A DNA stretch of 64,000 nucleotides from Candidatus Gastranaerophilales bacterium (lineage in GTDB: Bacteria; Cyanobacteriota; Vampirovibrionia; Gastranaerophilales; Gastranaerophilaceae): positions 1 to 64,000 of the forward strand of contig CALVAR010000002.1 in the NCBI GenBank assembly GCA_944325575.1, given 5' to 3'. How positions within the stretch are numbered: position 1 is the stretch's first letter; every line of letters begins with the position of its first letter. The notes beneath the pieces were generated by a model. The model was not told the DNA's origin. It did no database searches and was given only the letters and a program-made list of their open reading frames with translations. Below are positions 47,671 to 55,772 of this stretch, in pieces. The translations under genes and the position numbers were made by a program.

Positions 47671-47880
47671 ATGATTCAGAATAATTTGTCTACAATAATG
47701 GGGAAGAAAAGAATTTCTATTGCTGATGTCAGCAGGATTGCCGGTGTACGATATGAAACTATACACAGGCTATACCACGATAAAAACAAAGGCATTGAAT
47801 TTGCTACATTAGACAAATTATGCTGGGCGCTTCAATGCACGCCTTCTGAGATTTTTGAATATATAGAAGACAAAAAATAA
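47671..47880 (+). CDS. XRE-family (Cro/C1-type) HTH regulator
   Basis: A 69-residue protein made only of a Cro/C1 helix-turn-helix: ISIADVSRIAGVRYETIHRLY is helices 2-3, followed by FATLDKLCWALQCTPSEIFEY, the standard C-terminal half of the fold. Stand-alone small XRE repressors of this type regulate nearby promoters or mobile elements. Targets are unknown; the divergent 47264 gene is a candidate. No good ribosome-binding site precedes the ATG at 47671, and an internal ATG with GGAAG-like context exists at 47698. Confidence 0.82.
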   Translation: MIQNNLSTIMGKKRISIADVSRIAGVRYETIHRLYHDKNKGIEFATLDKLCWALQCTPSEIFEYIEDKK

Positions 47881-47899
47881 TTTTCCGTAGAAATTTAAC

Positions 47900-48331
47900 C
47901 TAGACAGTTACATATATATGGTGGGATAATTTAACTTTAATAATCGTATTTCTCGGGAGTTCCACATTCTTGCCCGGATTATCAAAAAATGTGTTAAGAG
48001 CAGAATCCGCCAATATGGCTACTGTTCGCCCTATCATGTAGCTTTTATCATATCCCTGTGTGTATGTTTGAGGTCTTGAGCCAATGTCCAGCATAATAGC
48101 CATACCTGTTTTGGCCATAGTGCTTGCAATTTTTAGGGGTCTGTTTTCATCAACTCCGAGAGCATAAGTGTTTGATGCAATAGGAATACTTTTTCCGTCG
48201 GTTGTAATAATCTCGTTAAATCTCAGTTCAAGTTCTCCGTTTTTGTGAGCACGTCCGGCCTCTACCTGTATTGCATTTCCGTATAAAATGCTGCCTGCAG
48301 CAAGTCTATTTACAAAATTTTTACATAACAA
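47900..48331 (-). CDS. Hypothetical beta-rich protein, possibly truncated
   Basis: A 143-residue frame without a recognised family. It is rich in beta-strand patterns, with AAGSILYGNAIQVEAGRA and ELELRFNEIITTDGKSIPIAS resembling the barrel of VirB10/TrbI-like proteins, but this likeness is weak. The only start codons are TTG, and the frame runs on upstream into the promoter of the 48378 gene without an ATG. Both points suggest that it is a C-terminal fragment of a longer gene. It lies next to small regulators in a region of short genes. Confidence 0.5.
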   Translation of the reverse strand: MLCKNFVNRLAAGSILYGNAIQVEAGRAHKNGELELRFNEIITTDGKSIPIASNTYALGVDENRPLKIASTMAKTGMAIMLDIGSRPQTYTQGYDKSYMIGRTVAILADSALNTFFDNPGKNVELPRNTIIKVKLSHHIYVTV

Positions 48332-48377
48332 AAAATATATGATAAAATGGCAGTAAGATAATGAATGGAGAAAGATT

Positions 48378-48551
48378 ATGGCAAGAATAGTAAGACCCTC
48401 ATGGGCGATAAGATGTGTACAGTCAAGCTGCAGAGAACTTTTTGAAGTAGCAATTTTGGAAGACGGAAAGCAGCAGGAAGTTGTATGTCCGAAATGCGGC
48501 GAACACTATCTTTATCCTGTTTTGCCTGATGATATGGAAAACGCTGAGTAA
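48378..48551 (+). CDS. Small zinc-ribbon-like protein
   Basis: A 57-residue protein, M-A-R-I-V-R-P-S..., with CVQSSC at residues 13-18 and CPKC at 37-40. The two Cys pairs about 20 residues apart are consistent with a small zinc ribbon. GGAG is 8 nt before the ATG. It ends 15 bp before the radical SAM gene and is probably cotranscribed with it. Function is unknown; nucleic-acid or protein binding would be usual for such ribbons. Confidence 0.75.
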   Translation: MARIVRPSWAIRCVQSSCRELFEVAILEDGKQQEVVCPKCGEHYLYPVLPDDMENAE

Positions 48552-48566
48552 TTTTTCAGGTCAAAA

Positions 48567-49508
48567 ATGCAGTTTCCCCGTCCTGAAACAAACAAAAGAT
48601 ATTATCAATTCAGCGAATATTTAAAAACAAAATTCGGTAAAAAAGTATACAAAATTACTCTTGATGCCTGTTTTAGCTGTCCGAACAGAGACGGTACGAT
48701 ATCGTCAGGCGGATGCATTTTCTGTGATGACGGCGGGAGTTTTTCGCGTGCGCACAGTTCTTTGTTATCTGTCAGAGATCAGGTTTACACAGGTGTGAAA
48801 ACTCTTGGAGAACGTTTTAAGGCGCAAAAGTTTATGTCGTATTTTCAGGCTTATTCAAATACATATAAGCCTGTCGATGAGTTAAAAAAAATATATGATG
48901 AATCACTGTGTCATCCCGATGTGGTCGGTATTTCTATAGGGACAAGGCCTGATTGCGTTGATGAACAAAAGCTGGATTTGATTGCATCTTATACGGAAAA
49001 TTATGAAACATGGATAGAATACGGTCTGCAATCTATGCATGACCGGACTTTGAAATTTATAAACCGCGGGCATGATTTTGAAACTTTTTTGAAGGCGTTT
49101 CAAGAAACCAAAAAAAGAGGAATTAAAACAGGCGTGCATGTTATTTTAGGACTTCCCGGCGAAACAAAACAGGACATGCTGGAAACAGTAAAAATGCTGG
49201 CTGATATCGGTGCTGACGGGGTAAAGTTCCACTGTTTGTGTATATTCCCCAATACAAAACTTTATGATTTATATGAGCAGGGGAGTATAAAACTTCTCGA
49301 AGAAGATGAGTACATAGATATTGCATGCGATTGTCTTGAGCTTTTGCCTTCCGATACCACTATCCACAGGCTGGGCGGCAACGGACTGCAGGCAATAAAA
49401 GTTGCACCTAAGTGGCTTAATAAAAAATTTGAAATATTAAATAGGATTGACAGTGAGTTGGAAGAAAGAAATTCTTATCAGGGTAAGAAGTTTATACGCT
49501 TGAAATAA
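48567..49508 (+). CDS. Radical SAM protein, YhcC/TIGR01212 family
   Basis: A 313-residue radical SAM enzyme. The cluster motif is in LDACFSCPNRDGTISSGGCIFC, where the three iron-sulphur cysteines are CxxxxxxxC-xx-C as is typical of the family, followed by DGGSFSRA. GVHVILGLPGET and IHRLGGNG are also typical of YhcC proteins. The reaction is unknown. The stop codon is the first part of a long palindrome (49,502-49,690) that may act as terminator. Confidence 0.9.
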   Translation: MQFPRPETNKRYYQFSEYLKTKFGKKVYKITLDACFSCPNRDGTISSGGCIFCDDGGSFSRAHSSLLSVRDQVYTGVKTLGERFKAQKFMSYFQAYSNTYKPVDELKKIYDESLCHPDVVGISIGTRPDCVDEQKLDLIASYTENYETWIEYGLQSMHDRTLKFINRGHDFETFLKAFQETKKRGIKTGVHVILGLPGETKQDMLETVKMLADIGADGVKFHCLCIFPNTKLYDLYEQGSIKLLEEDEYIDIACDCLELLPSDTTIHRLGGNGLQAIKVAPKWLNKKFEILNRIDSELEERNSYQGKKFIRLK

Positions 49509-49690
49509 TATTTATAAATTTATATCTGCTGTTTCATTCCTACAGAAATTAACTTTAACCTGAGTCCGATAACTCGGATTTGGAAATATTTTCTTATGTT
49601 TCCAAATCCTCAAACAAATCGGACTTATTGTTGTTAAAGTAACTTTCTGTATGTCATTTCACAAAGATATAAATTTATAAATATTATTTC
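49502..49690. repeat. 189-bp long palindrome with nested hairpin
   Basis: The ends are perfectly complementary for 26 bases (GAAATAATATTTATAAATTT and six more bases). CTACAGAAA...CTTTAAC then pairs with GTTAAAG...TTTCTGTA, and the centre holds AGTCCGAT...ATCGGACT around ATTTGGAAA...TTTCCAAAT. Nearly the full element can fold. No gene is seen in it. It begins inside the stop region of the radical SAM gene. It is similar in build, but not in sequence, to the element at 19,008-19,223. Confidence 0.82.
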
Positions 49691-49813
49691 AAGCTATATC
49701 TGCATTTTAAGCTGTCTTTACACAGATATAAAGATTAGATAAAGAAATCAAAGTTTAATAAATATTTGCTTTATAATGTGTACAACGATAAGAAAAAGAC
49801 ATGGAGAAATAAA

Positions 49814-50104
49814 ATGCACGCAGATTCTATTAAATATTTTTTAACTCAATTAGAAACAGCAGATAACAAAAGTAAAGCTGAAATAGAAAATATGCTTGTA
49901 AATGTTGGTTCAGCAGCAGTTCCAGTTCTTGTTGAACAGTTACAAACAGTAAAAGGCGCTGTAAGAGGCGTTGTTGCTATGAGCTTAATTAGAATCGGTG
50001 AAGCTTCTGTTGATTGTCTTAAAAAAGTTGCAGAAAACAACAAAGACTTTGAATGGGTTGCTAAATATTTAATCTCTGAAATCAAAGGCGAAATTGCAGC
50101 TTAG
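49814..50104 (+). CDS. HEAT-repeat-like small protein
   Basis: A 96-residue protein consisting of two HEAT-like helical pairs: VGSAAVPVLVEQLQTVKGAVRGVVAMSLIRIGE shows the family's A-V-P-x-L-x-x-x-L pattern. It is soluble. GGAG is 7 nt before the ATG at 49814, decisive over an upstream frame opening. Codon choice (GCT, GTT, CTT rich) is like that of eno and rplL, so it may be highly expressed. The molecular role is unknown. Confidence 0.78.
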   Translation: MHADSIKYFLTQLETADNKSKAEIENMLVNVGSAAVPVLVEQLQTVKGAVRGVVAMSLIRIGEASVDCLKKVAENNKDFEWVAKYLISEIKGEIAA

Positions 50105-50351
50105 TTTCTCTAAAACATATATAGCCGAAACAAACAAAACATTGAAAAGGGTTGGTCTTTCAGGAACAATCCTTTTTTTAATATTATGTATTGGCAAAAA
50201 AAATTTTGTTTGTATTTTATTAAATTAAAATCTTTTACTTGTTAGCAAAAAAATATAAAAAGTATTGAGGAATGTAATATATAATACAAGATTTCTTGAC
50301 TTTCATTTTATCAGCCTATTAATATATATTATAAAGAATAAGTGAGGTTAC

Positions 50352-50921
50352 ATGAAAAGTTCAACATTATCCAGATCAAATCTTTCTAAAGAAAAAATGG
50401 TCTTGTTAGAAGAATTGAGAGCAAAATCAAATAACAATCACACTTCTAACGAAACAAGGACTCCTGATGTTTACATCAGACCTGCAAAAGAAAAAGAACT
50501 GGATGTTCTTTGGCAGAATTTTAAAGTAAACCAGAAGGAAGAAAAATCTCCCGGTGTTTACCTTATAACAGGATTTATCGCAGGCGCTTTGTGCATGTTT
50601 TTGATGACTGCATTGTTGAGCTTCAGCTCTAATGCTATTAACGAAGCTAACAACCCTGCAGCACCAAAACTGGTGAAAAAAGTTAAACCTGCTAAAGCGG
50701 CAAAATTATCCATTATTCCTGCTGATCAGGCAGTGGAAGAAGTTAAAACTGCTGCTCCCGAATCTTATACAGTAAAATCCGGAGATACTCTGGAAGGTAT
50801 TATTATAAGATTCTACGGCAAGTATGACCCTTCTAAAGTAAATAAAATAATGGAAGCAAACAATTTATCCAATCCGAACCAGTTATCAATCGGTCAGTCT
50901 TTGATAATTCCTATGGATTAG
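50352..50921 (+). CDS. Membrane-anchored LysM-domain protein
   Basis: A 189-residue protein. A polar cytoplasmic N-terminus (1-70), one membrane helix (about 74-94, TGFIAGALCMFLMTALLSF) and a C-terminal LysM domain from about residue 141 (YTVKSGDTLEGIIIRFYGKY to SIGQSLIIPMD). LysM binds peptidoglycan, so the domain lies in the periplasm. Lys/Pro-rich linker between helix and LysM. GAGG precedes the ATG. A terminator follows at 50,944. Confidence 0.88.
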   Translation: MKSSTLSRSNLSKEKMVLLEELRAKSNNNHTSNETRTPDVYIRPAKEKELDVLWQNFKVNQKEEKSPGVYLITGFIAGALCMFLMTALLSFSSNAINEANNPAAPKLVKKVKPAKAAKLSIIPADQAVEEVKTAAPESYTVKSGDTLEGIIIRFYGKYDPSKVNKIMEANNLSNPNQLSIGQSLIIPMD

Positions 50922-50943
50922 TTGTTAATCAGGATTAATAAAA

Positions 50944-50972
50944 TAAAACCGCTTAACAAATAAGCGGTTTTA
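50944..50972 (+). terminator. Terminator after the LysM gene
   Basis: TAAAACCGCTTA and TAAGCGGTTTTA are separated by ACAAA, giving an 11-12-bp stem followed by TTTTTG. Confidence 0.88.
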
Positions 50973-51001
50973 TTTTTGTATTTTAAAATATGAAATTTTA
51001 A

Positions 51002-51223
51002 CTATCTTCGTTTCCAGGCAACCATTCGCATACCTTCTGCAGAAGGCTGCGCTGTTGTGTAAATATTAAAATCATTCAAGGGACGTGCGTATGCCTGTTT
51101 GAAGTCAACATTTTTGACTTCTTCAATGCAGGTATTGCAGCCGAATTCATCTTTAATAATTTCGGCAAAAAACTGCTGATCCTCGTTGAGGTTTAAATCC
51201 CTTATATTTTTGACGATATCCAT
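51002..51223 (-). CDS. Small hypothetical protein
   Basis: A 73-residue soluble protein of unknown function with two cysteines (EFGCNTCIEE) as a CxxC pair near residue 30 and a basic C-terminus (MVAWKRR). The ribosome-binding site is weak. Gene order suggests it may follow the GatD-like gene (51,296-52,036), 72 bp upstream on the same strand. Confidence 0.55.
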   Translation of the reverse strand: MDIVKNIRDLNLNEDQQFFAEIIKDEFGCNTCIEEVKNVDFKQAYARPLNDFNIYTTAQPSAEGMRMVAWKRR

Positions 51224-51295
51224 ATTCTCATTTTATACTTTTGTATGAGAAAATACTGCAAAAGTTATAAAAAATATATAAAATTGATACATTAC

Positions 51296-52036
51296 TTAAT
51301 ATTTTTTATTCAAAAGTGATTTATGAGCACTTTTTTCAAAATCGTCATTTAATGGGGAGAGTTCAAATTCTTCTTTGTATCTTTTGTGCAGTGCAAGTGT
51401 AATCAGATAATCCGCAAAGTGTGGATTTTTAGGTAGAAAAGAGCCGTGAAGGTAGGTTCCGAAAATATTTTTGTATCTTGCACCTTCTGTTTTGTCTTTT
51501 GCATTATTGCCGTTGCCTATAACAATATGTGCCATTGGCTCTGTATCCCCCTGCAGATATGTCAGCCCGCTGTGATTTTCAAAACCTACAAGGGTATTGG
51601 GTGTGACATAATCGCAAGTTGCGGTTACATTGCCTATAAATCTTTTGTTTCCGGCTTCTGTATAGGCATCCAAAAGTCCTATGCCGAGAAGTTTTTCTGC
51701 ATTGTGCGGCTGATAGTAATGCCCGAGAAGCTGATACCCTCCGCATATTGCCAGAAACACGGCATTTTCATCTGCTGCATCCTGCAGTGCGGCTTTGTGT
51801 TTTTGCAGTTCTTTTGATACTGCAATTTGCTGTTTATCCTGCCCTCCGCCTATAAAATAAAAGTCATATTTTTTTATATCAATAGTGTCGTTTAAGCCTA
51901 TGGAATCAATGTTTACATCAATATTGCGCCATTCGCAGCGTTTTTTTACGGTCAAAACATTCCCCCAATCACCGTATATATTAAGAAGTTTCGGGTAAAG
52001 ATGAGCAATGTTTAATGTAATATTTTTACTATCCAT
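51296..52036 (-). CDS. gatD: GatD-like glutamine amidotransferase (CobB/CobQ-type)
   Basis: A 246-residue class-I-type glutaminase domain with the GatD pattern: ILNIYGDWGNVLTVKKRCEWR near the N-terminus, YFIGGGQDKQQ, the nucleophile in FLAICGGYQLLG (Cys about residue 98) and the His in IFGTYLHGSFLPKNP. With MurT, GatD amidates the alpha-carboxyl of D-Glu in lipid II. MurT is not in the window. A close relative, the cobyric acid synthase domain, is longer and carries other domains. GatD is best known from Gram-positives, so finding it beside LPS genes is notable. Confidence 0.84.
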   Translation of the reverse strand: MDSKNITLNIAHLYPKLLNIYGDWGNVLTVKKRCEWRNIDVNIDSIGLNDTIDIKKYDFYFIGGGQDKQQIAVSKELQKHKAALQDAADENAVFLAICGGYQLLGHYYQPHNAEKLLGIGLLDAYTEAGNKRFIGNVTATCDYVTPNTLVGFENHSGLTYLQGDTEPMAHIVIGNGNNAKDKTEGARYKNIFGTYLHGSFLPKNPHFADYLITLALHKRYKEEFELSPLNDDFEKSAHKSLLNKKY

Positions 52037-52073
52037 TCTTCAATTATGACAAAAAATAAGTTTTTTAACAATT

Positions 52074-52102
52074 TTGTTTTATGTTTTTTTAGTCGTTATA
52101 AT
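52074..52102 (+). promoter_or_regulatory. Promoter giving a probable leaderless mRNA
   Basis: TTGTTT (52074-52079), a 17-bp spacer and TATAAT (52097-52102). The expected start of transcription, six to seven bases further on, is the ATG at 52109 itself. No ribosome-binding site lies in between. Confidence 0.6.
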
Positions 52103-52108
52103 AATTTT

Positions 52109-52342
52109 ATGAGAAAATTACCAAATATTATTTTAATCGTATTTTTATGCTTGATATTAGTCAATAATCAAGAAGCGCAGGCATATATAAATCCGGGATC
52201 CGGAAGTTATATTTTTCAAACTGTAATAGGCGGTATTCTTGCTATAATTGCTTTGTTTAAAAAGCTTTTTATGTCTTTGCTTAATTTGTTTGGAATAAAA
52301 AAATCTTCGGCAGAGGATGAAGCTGAAGATGAATATGTCTGA
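52109..52342 (+). CDS. Small secreted or membrane protein with AYINPGSGS motif
   Basis: A 77-residue protein: signal-like helix (residues 6-21), then AYINPGSGSYIFQTVIGGIL leading into a second hydrophobic segment (about 32-50), and an acidic C-terminus. The A-Y-[ILD]-[DN]-P-G-[ST]-G-S motif is recurrent in small proteins encoded next to glycan- or sulfatase-type envelope genes. An upstream ATG at 52046 is less likely, since a TATAAT promoter lies between. It heads the unit with the methyltransferase and sulfatase-like genes, separated by a 160-bp structured spacer. Confidence 0.72.
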   Translation: MRKLPNIILIVFLCLILVNNQEAQAYINPGSGSYIFQTVIGGILAIIALFKKLFMSLLNLFGIKKSSAEDEAEDEYV

Positions 52343-52503
52343 GGCGGCCTCGCTTGTAGAAGTGGTACACGGAGTGCGAGTGACGCAAGGTCTAGCATTT
52401 TGCGGAAGTGACCCCATGCACTTGTTGCCTGTGCCAGACTTGTTGGTAAAAACGGACTTGTTTATCGCACAGGTTCATCAAGTAGTCGGAGTCAGTTGAC
52501 AAT
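52343..52503. repeat. GC-richer palindromic spacer
   Basis: These 161 bases contain no supported gene. ACTTGTTG-CCTGTGC pairs with GCACAGG-TTCATCAAGT around a 30-nt loop, and GGTC...GACC surrounds TCTAGCATTTTGCGGAAGT. G+C is clearly above the neighbouring sequence. It resembles the palindrome mosaics near the tRNA genes and separates two cotranscribed genes. Confidence 0.6.
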
Positions 52504-53868
52504 ATGAAATATACATCTTACAAAGATCCTGCGGGTTTTGTTTTCTGTCTGGACGGTGTTGTGTACAGACAGATTAATAATTGTGCAAAGAAGGATTATG
52601 ACCTGTTAATTAACAGCGGTTTGTATAAAAAGCTGGCTGAAAATAAAATGCTTATTAGCCACGAGGAAGTTTGTATTGAAAAAGAACCGGATGCCAATGC
52701 TTATAAATACATAAAACCGGAGCAGATTAAATACATTTCTTATCCTTATGAATGGGCTTTTTCTGCATTAAAGGATGCTGCTCTTTTAACGCTAAAGATT
52801 CAAAAAACTGCTCTAAAATACGGTATGACTCTAAAAGATGCATCGGCATATAACATTCAGTTTTTGGAAGGGAAACCCGTTTTTATAGATACTCTTTCTT
52901 TTGAAGAATATAAACAGGATACGCCTTGGAAAGCATACGGACAGTTTTGCAGGCATTTTTTGGCACCTCTTGTATTGATGAGTTATACGGACATTAACCT
53001 GAATAAGCTTTTGATAGCAAATATTGACGGTATACCTTTGGACCTGGCGCAAAAGCTTCTTCCTGCAATGGCAAAGCTGAATTTTGGCGTTTTAACCCAT
53101 ATTGTTTTACATTCGTTGTCTCAAAAAACTTTTGAAGATAAAAAGCAATCTTGTGCTAAAAGTGCGAAAATGAGCATGTTTGAATTGGAATCTTTGCTCG
53201 ATTCTCTGGAAAATACGGTCAAGGGCTTAAAATTTCCTGATATATATACAGAGTGGGGAAATTATTATGAGAATACAAATTATTCTGATGAATCTTTCAG
53301 CGAGAAAAAAGCAATAATTTCGCACTTTATTAATAAAGTGGAGCCAAGCTCGCTTTGCGACCTTGGCTCCAACAGAGGCGACTTTTCAAGAATTGCTTCT
53401 GAAAGAAATATACAAACCATAGCATTTGATATTGATCCTGTCGCAATTGAGGATAACTACAGGCATGTAAAAAAATATAAGGAAACAAATATCCTGCCTC
53501 TTCTTCAAGACTTTAACAACCCGAGCCCCGCTATCGGGTTTATGAATGATGAGCGTGCGGGATTTTGTTCAAGATTTAAGTGTGATATGGCAATGGCACT
53601 TGCTCTGATACATCATCTTGCAATTTCCAATAATCTTCCGTTTAAAAACATTGCGGAGTTTTTTGCTTCGATTGCACGGTATTTGATAATAGAGTTTGTT
53701 CCAAAAACTGATTCAAAAGTGCAAATTTTGTTATCTTCCAGAGAGGATATATTTGACAAATACGATATAGAAAATTTTGAAAAAGAGTTTTGTTCATATT
53801 TTGATATACTTGAGAAAAGCTGTATTAAAAATTCGCAGAGAACTCTTTATTTGATGAGGAGAAAATGA
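52504..53868 (+). CDS. SAM-dependent methyltransferase (envelope glycan operon)
   Basis: A 454-residue protein. The N-terminal 260 residues hold a kinase- or lipid-binding-like helical part with DASAYNIQFLEGKPVFIDTLSFE, seen in NoeA-type nodulation proteins. A class-I methyltransferase follows: SLCDLGSNRGDF (SAM loop, about residues 281-292) then IAFDIDPVAIEDNY. The full arrangement matches large NoeA-like methyltransferases that sit beside sulfatase-type envelope genes. It overlaps the next gene by 4 bp (ATGA). Substrate unknown. Confidence 0.84.
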   Translation: MKYTSYKDPAGFVFCLDGVVYRQINNCAKKDYDLLINSGLYKKLAENKMLISHEEVCIEKEPDANAYKYIKPEQIKYISYPYEWAFSALKDAALLTLKIQKTALKYGMTLKDASAYNIQFLEGKPVFIDTLSFEEYKQDTPWKAYGQFCRHFLAPLVLMSYTDINLNKLLIANIDGIPLDLAQKLLPAMAKLNFGVLTHIVLHSLSQKTFEDKKQSCAKSAKMSMFELESLLDSLENTVKGLKFPDIYTEWGNYYENTNYSDESFSEKKAIISHFINKVEPSSLCDLGSNRGDFSRIASERNIQTIAFDIDPVAIEDNYRHVKKYKETNILPLLQDFNNPSPAIGFMNDERAGFCSRFKCDMAMALALIHHLAISNNLPFKNIAEFFASIARYLIIEFVPKTDSKVQILLSSREDIFDKYDIENFEKEFCSYFDILEKSCIKNSQRTLYLMRRK

Positions 53869-55316
53869 TGGATTTTCTGTATTTTTTTTATCCGCTTTTG
53901 CTTTGTTTAATCCCTGTGCATACGTTATTTGCACAAAATATAGGAGAAATTTCGCTTAAATCTTATTTGCAGGCTCTTTGTATTGTGGGATTTCTTGTAG
54001 TTGCCGGATGTTTGGGGCTGAATATTTTTGTAAACGGTCTTTATACTGCCGAGGCATTATTTTGTGTAAACTTTTTTATGATATTGTATGCAAATTACGT
54101 TTTTATAGGGATGTTCAGCACATATAAACGTTCGTTGAAATCAGTAAAAATTTCTTTCAGCATTTGTTATATTTTGTTATGTGCATTGATTTCCGCTGTT
54201 TTATACATTATTAATCCCGTATCAATTTTTAATGCTGCTGCTAAAATAATATTTTACGCAGCTTTGTTGCTTACATTTTTTGTGGTGGCAGATATTGCTG
54301 CCAAGCTGTCACATTTAAGAACTAAAGGTGTAGAGATTGATGACAGTCTTTCGGGCGGGGATTTCCCTGATATTTATCATATACTTGCTGATGCTCACTG
54401 CGGATTTTTTGATTCAGAATATTGTGATGAAGAATTTAAAAATGGATTAGAGCAAAGGGGATTTCAAATATACAAACTTGCTAAGAGCAATTACAATTTT
54501 ACGCATTTGTCTGTTTCGTCTTTGTTAAATATGGATTATGTATATAATGTTGTTACTGATTCAAAAGAGGGGATTTTTCCTGTAGAATGCTGGCCTTTTT
54601 ATGCAAAAAACAAAGTTTTTGACTTTTTAAAAAAGAGAGGATATTTGTTTAATTTTGTTTTGCATAAGTGGTTTATCAACATGCATCAGTATAATTATAT
54701 TGATAAAAATGACACAATAAATACATATAAGGGCAGCGCAAATACAATCATAGTGATGATGTTTTTTTCTTCGATATTCAGGTTGTTTATAACAAAGACA
54801 AAGGATTTGAATTATAAGCAGGATATAGAGGAACTGTTAGCCAGATATAAAAAGTTGAGCAAAATTAAAACAGAGCAGCCGCTTTATAATTATATGCATA
54901 TTCTTGCACCTCATCCTCCTTATTTTAAGGATGAGAACGGGAAGGATTTGCCGCCGGCTGAATATAATAACAACAAACATTATGCTGCATATCAGAAGTA
55001 TATTAACAAAAAATATCTGGATTTGATTGACTCAATCAAGCAGAATATGAAAAAAGATTCTATAATCCTTATTCATTCTGATCATAGTGTTAACCGAGAA
55101 GATAAAATTAATTCTACATATCATATATTGCTTTGCGCATATTTGCCTGAGAAATATAATTCATCTTGTATTCCTCAAAATTGTACACTGGTGAATCTTT
55201 TTAGATATTTATTTAATGAAGTTTTTGATGAGAATTATACGATTTTAAACGATGAGTTTTATAAAACAATGCCTTATGAATACAAGATTGTTAAACTGGA
55301 TAATATAGGTGATTGA
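53865..55316 (+). CDS. Membrane protein with sulfatase-like (alkaline phosphatase superfamily) domain
   Basis: A 483-residue protein. About five membrane helices (residues 1-150) are followed by an extracytoplasmic domain that has the shape of a sulfatase/phosphoglycerol transferase: DIYHILADAHCG (first metal-ligand Asp), HILAPHPPYF, and IILIHSDHSVNRED (last ligands Asp-His). LtaS-like enzymes move phosphoglycerol onto glycolipids or glycans; sulfatase activity would need a Cys/Ser formylglycine site, which is not clear here. GAGGAG precedes the start. It overlaps the methyltransferase gene by 4 bp. Confidence 0.84.
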   Translation: MMDFLYFFYPLLLCLIPVHTLFAQNIGEISLKSYLQALCIVGFLVVAGCLGLNIFVNGLYTAEALFCVNFFMILYANYVFIGMFSTYKRSLKSVKISFSICYILLCALISAVLYIINPVSIFNAAAKIIFYAALLLTFFVVADIAAKLSHLRTKGVEIDDSLSGGDFPDIYHILADAHCGFFDSEYCDEEFKNGLEQRGFQIYKLAKSNYNFTHLSVSSLLNMDYVYNVVTDSKEGIFPVECWPFYAKNKVFDFLKKRGYLFNFVLHKWFINMHQYNYIDKNDTINTYKGSANTIIVMMFFSSIFRLFITKTKDLNYKQDIEELLARYKKLSKIKTEQPLYNYMHILAPHPPYFKDENGKDLPPAEYNNNKHYAAYQKYINKKYLDLIDSIKQNMKKDSIILIHSDHSVNREDKINSTYHILLCAYLPEKYNSSCIPQNCTLVNLFRYLFNEVFDENYTILNDEFYKTMPYEYKIVKLDNIGD

Positions 55317-55327
55317 GGGGATAGGAT

Positions 55328-55738
55328 ATGGAAATTCCTGAGATTTTAAAGAATTTGAATGCACAAAAACAAATTGAATATCTTGTAAAAAAATATTCCG
55401 GCAAAAGGATAGTAATTTACGGCGCCGGCAAATTTTTTGATGTGCTAAAAAAAGAATACGACCTGTCGGGGCTTAATGTTATAGCTGTTTCGGATAAAAA
55501 GTTTTCCGAAATAAAAGAGCCGATTTTTGATGAGGGCGTTGGATATAATGTTATTGCTCCTATGCGGATTTATACATTAAAGCCTGATATAGTGTTGTTG
55601 TGTGTGCAGGAGGATTATTTTGTGGAAAAAGATATATGTGAAAATATTTTTAAGCGGACAGGACACAAATTTAAGTATACTCCATTTTTTAAACGCACGC
55701 TGGGACAGAGAATTTTTCAGGACTGGGAAGATTTTTAG
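55328..55738 (+). CDS. Rossmann-fold protein, sugar-nucleotide-like
   Basis: A 136-residue protein with a single Rossmann nucleotide-binding unit: RIVIYGAGKFFDVLKKE (GAGKF loop at about residues 31-35) and a second strand ending VIAVSDKKFSE. This is common in stand-alone domains related to nucleotide-sugar or methyltransferase-associated enzymes. It is 11 bp after the sulfatase-like gene, fourth gene of the unit. GGGGATAGG precedes the ATG. Function unknown beyond probable ligand binding. Confidence 0.72.
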   Translation: MEIPEILKNLNAQKQIEYLVKKYSGKRIVIYGAGKFFDVLKKEYDLSGLNVIAVSDKKFSEIKEPIFDEGVGYNVIAPMRIYTLKPDIVLLCVQEDYFVEKDICENIFKRTGHKFKYTPFFKRTLGQRIFQDWEDF

Positions 55739-55772
55739 ACTTGACTTGATACTTTAATAAGCTACTATAGTA

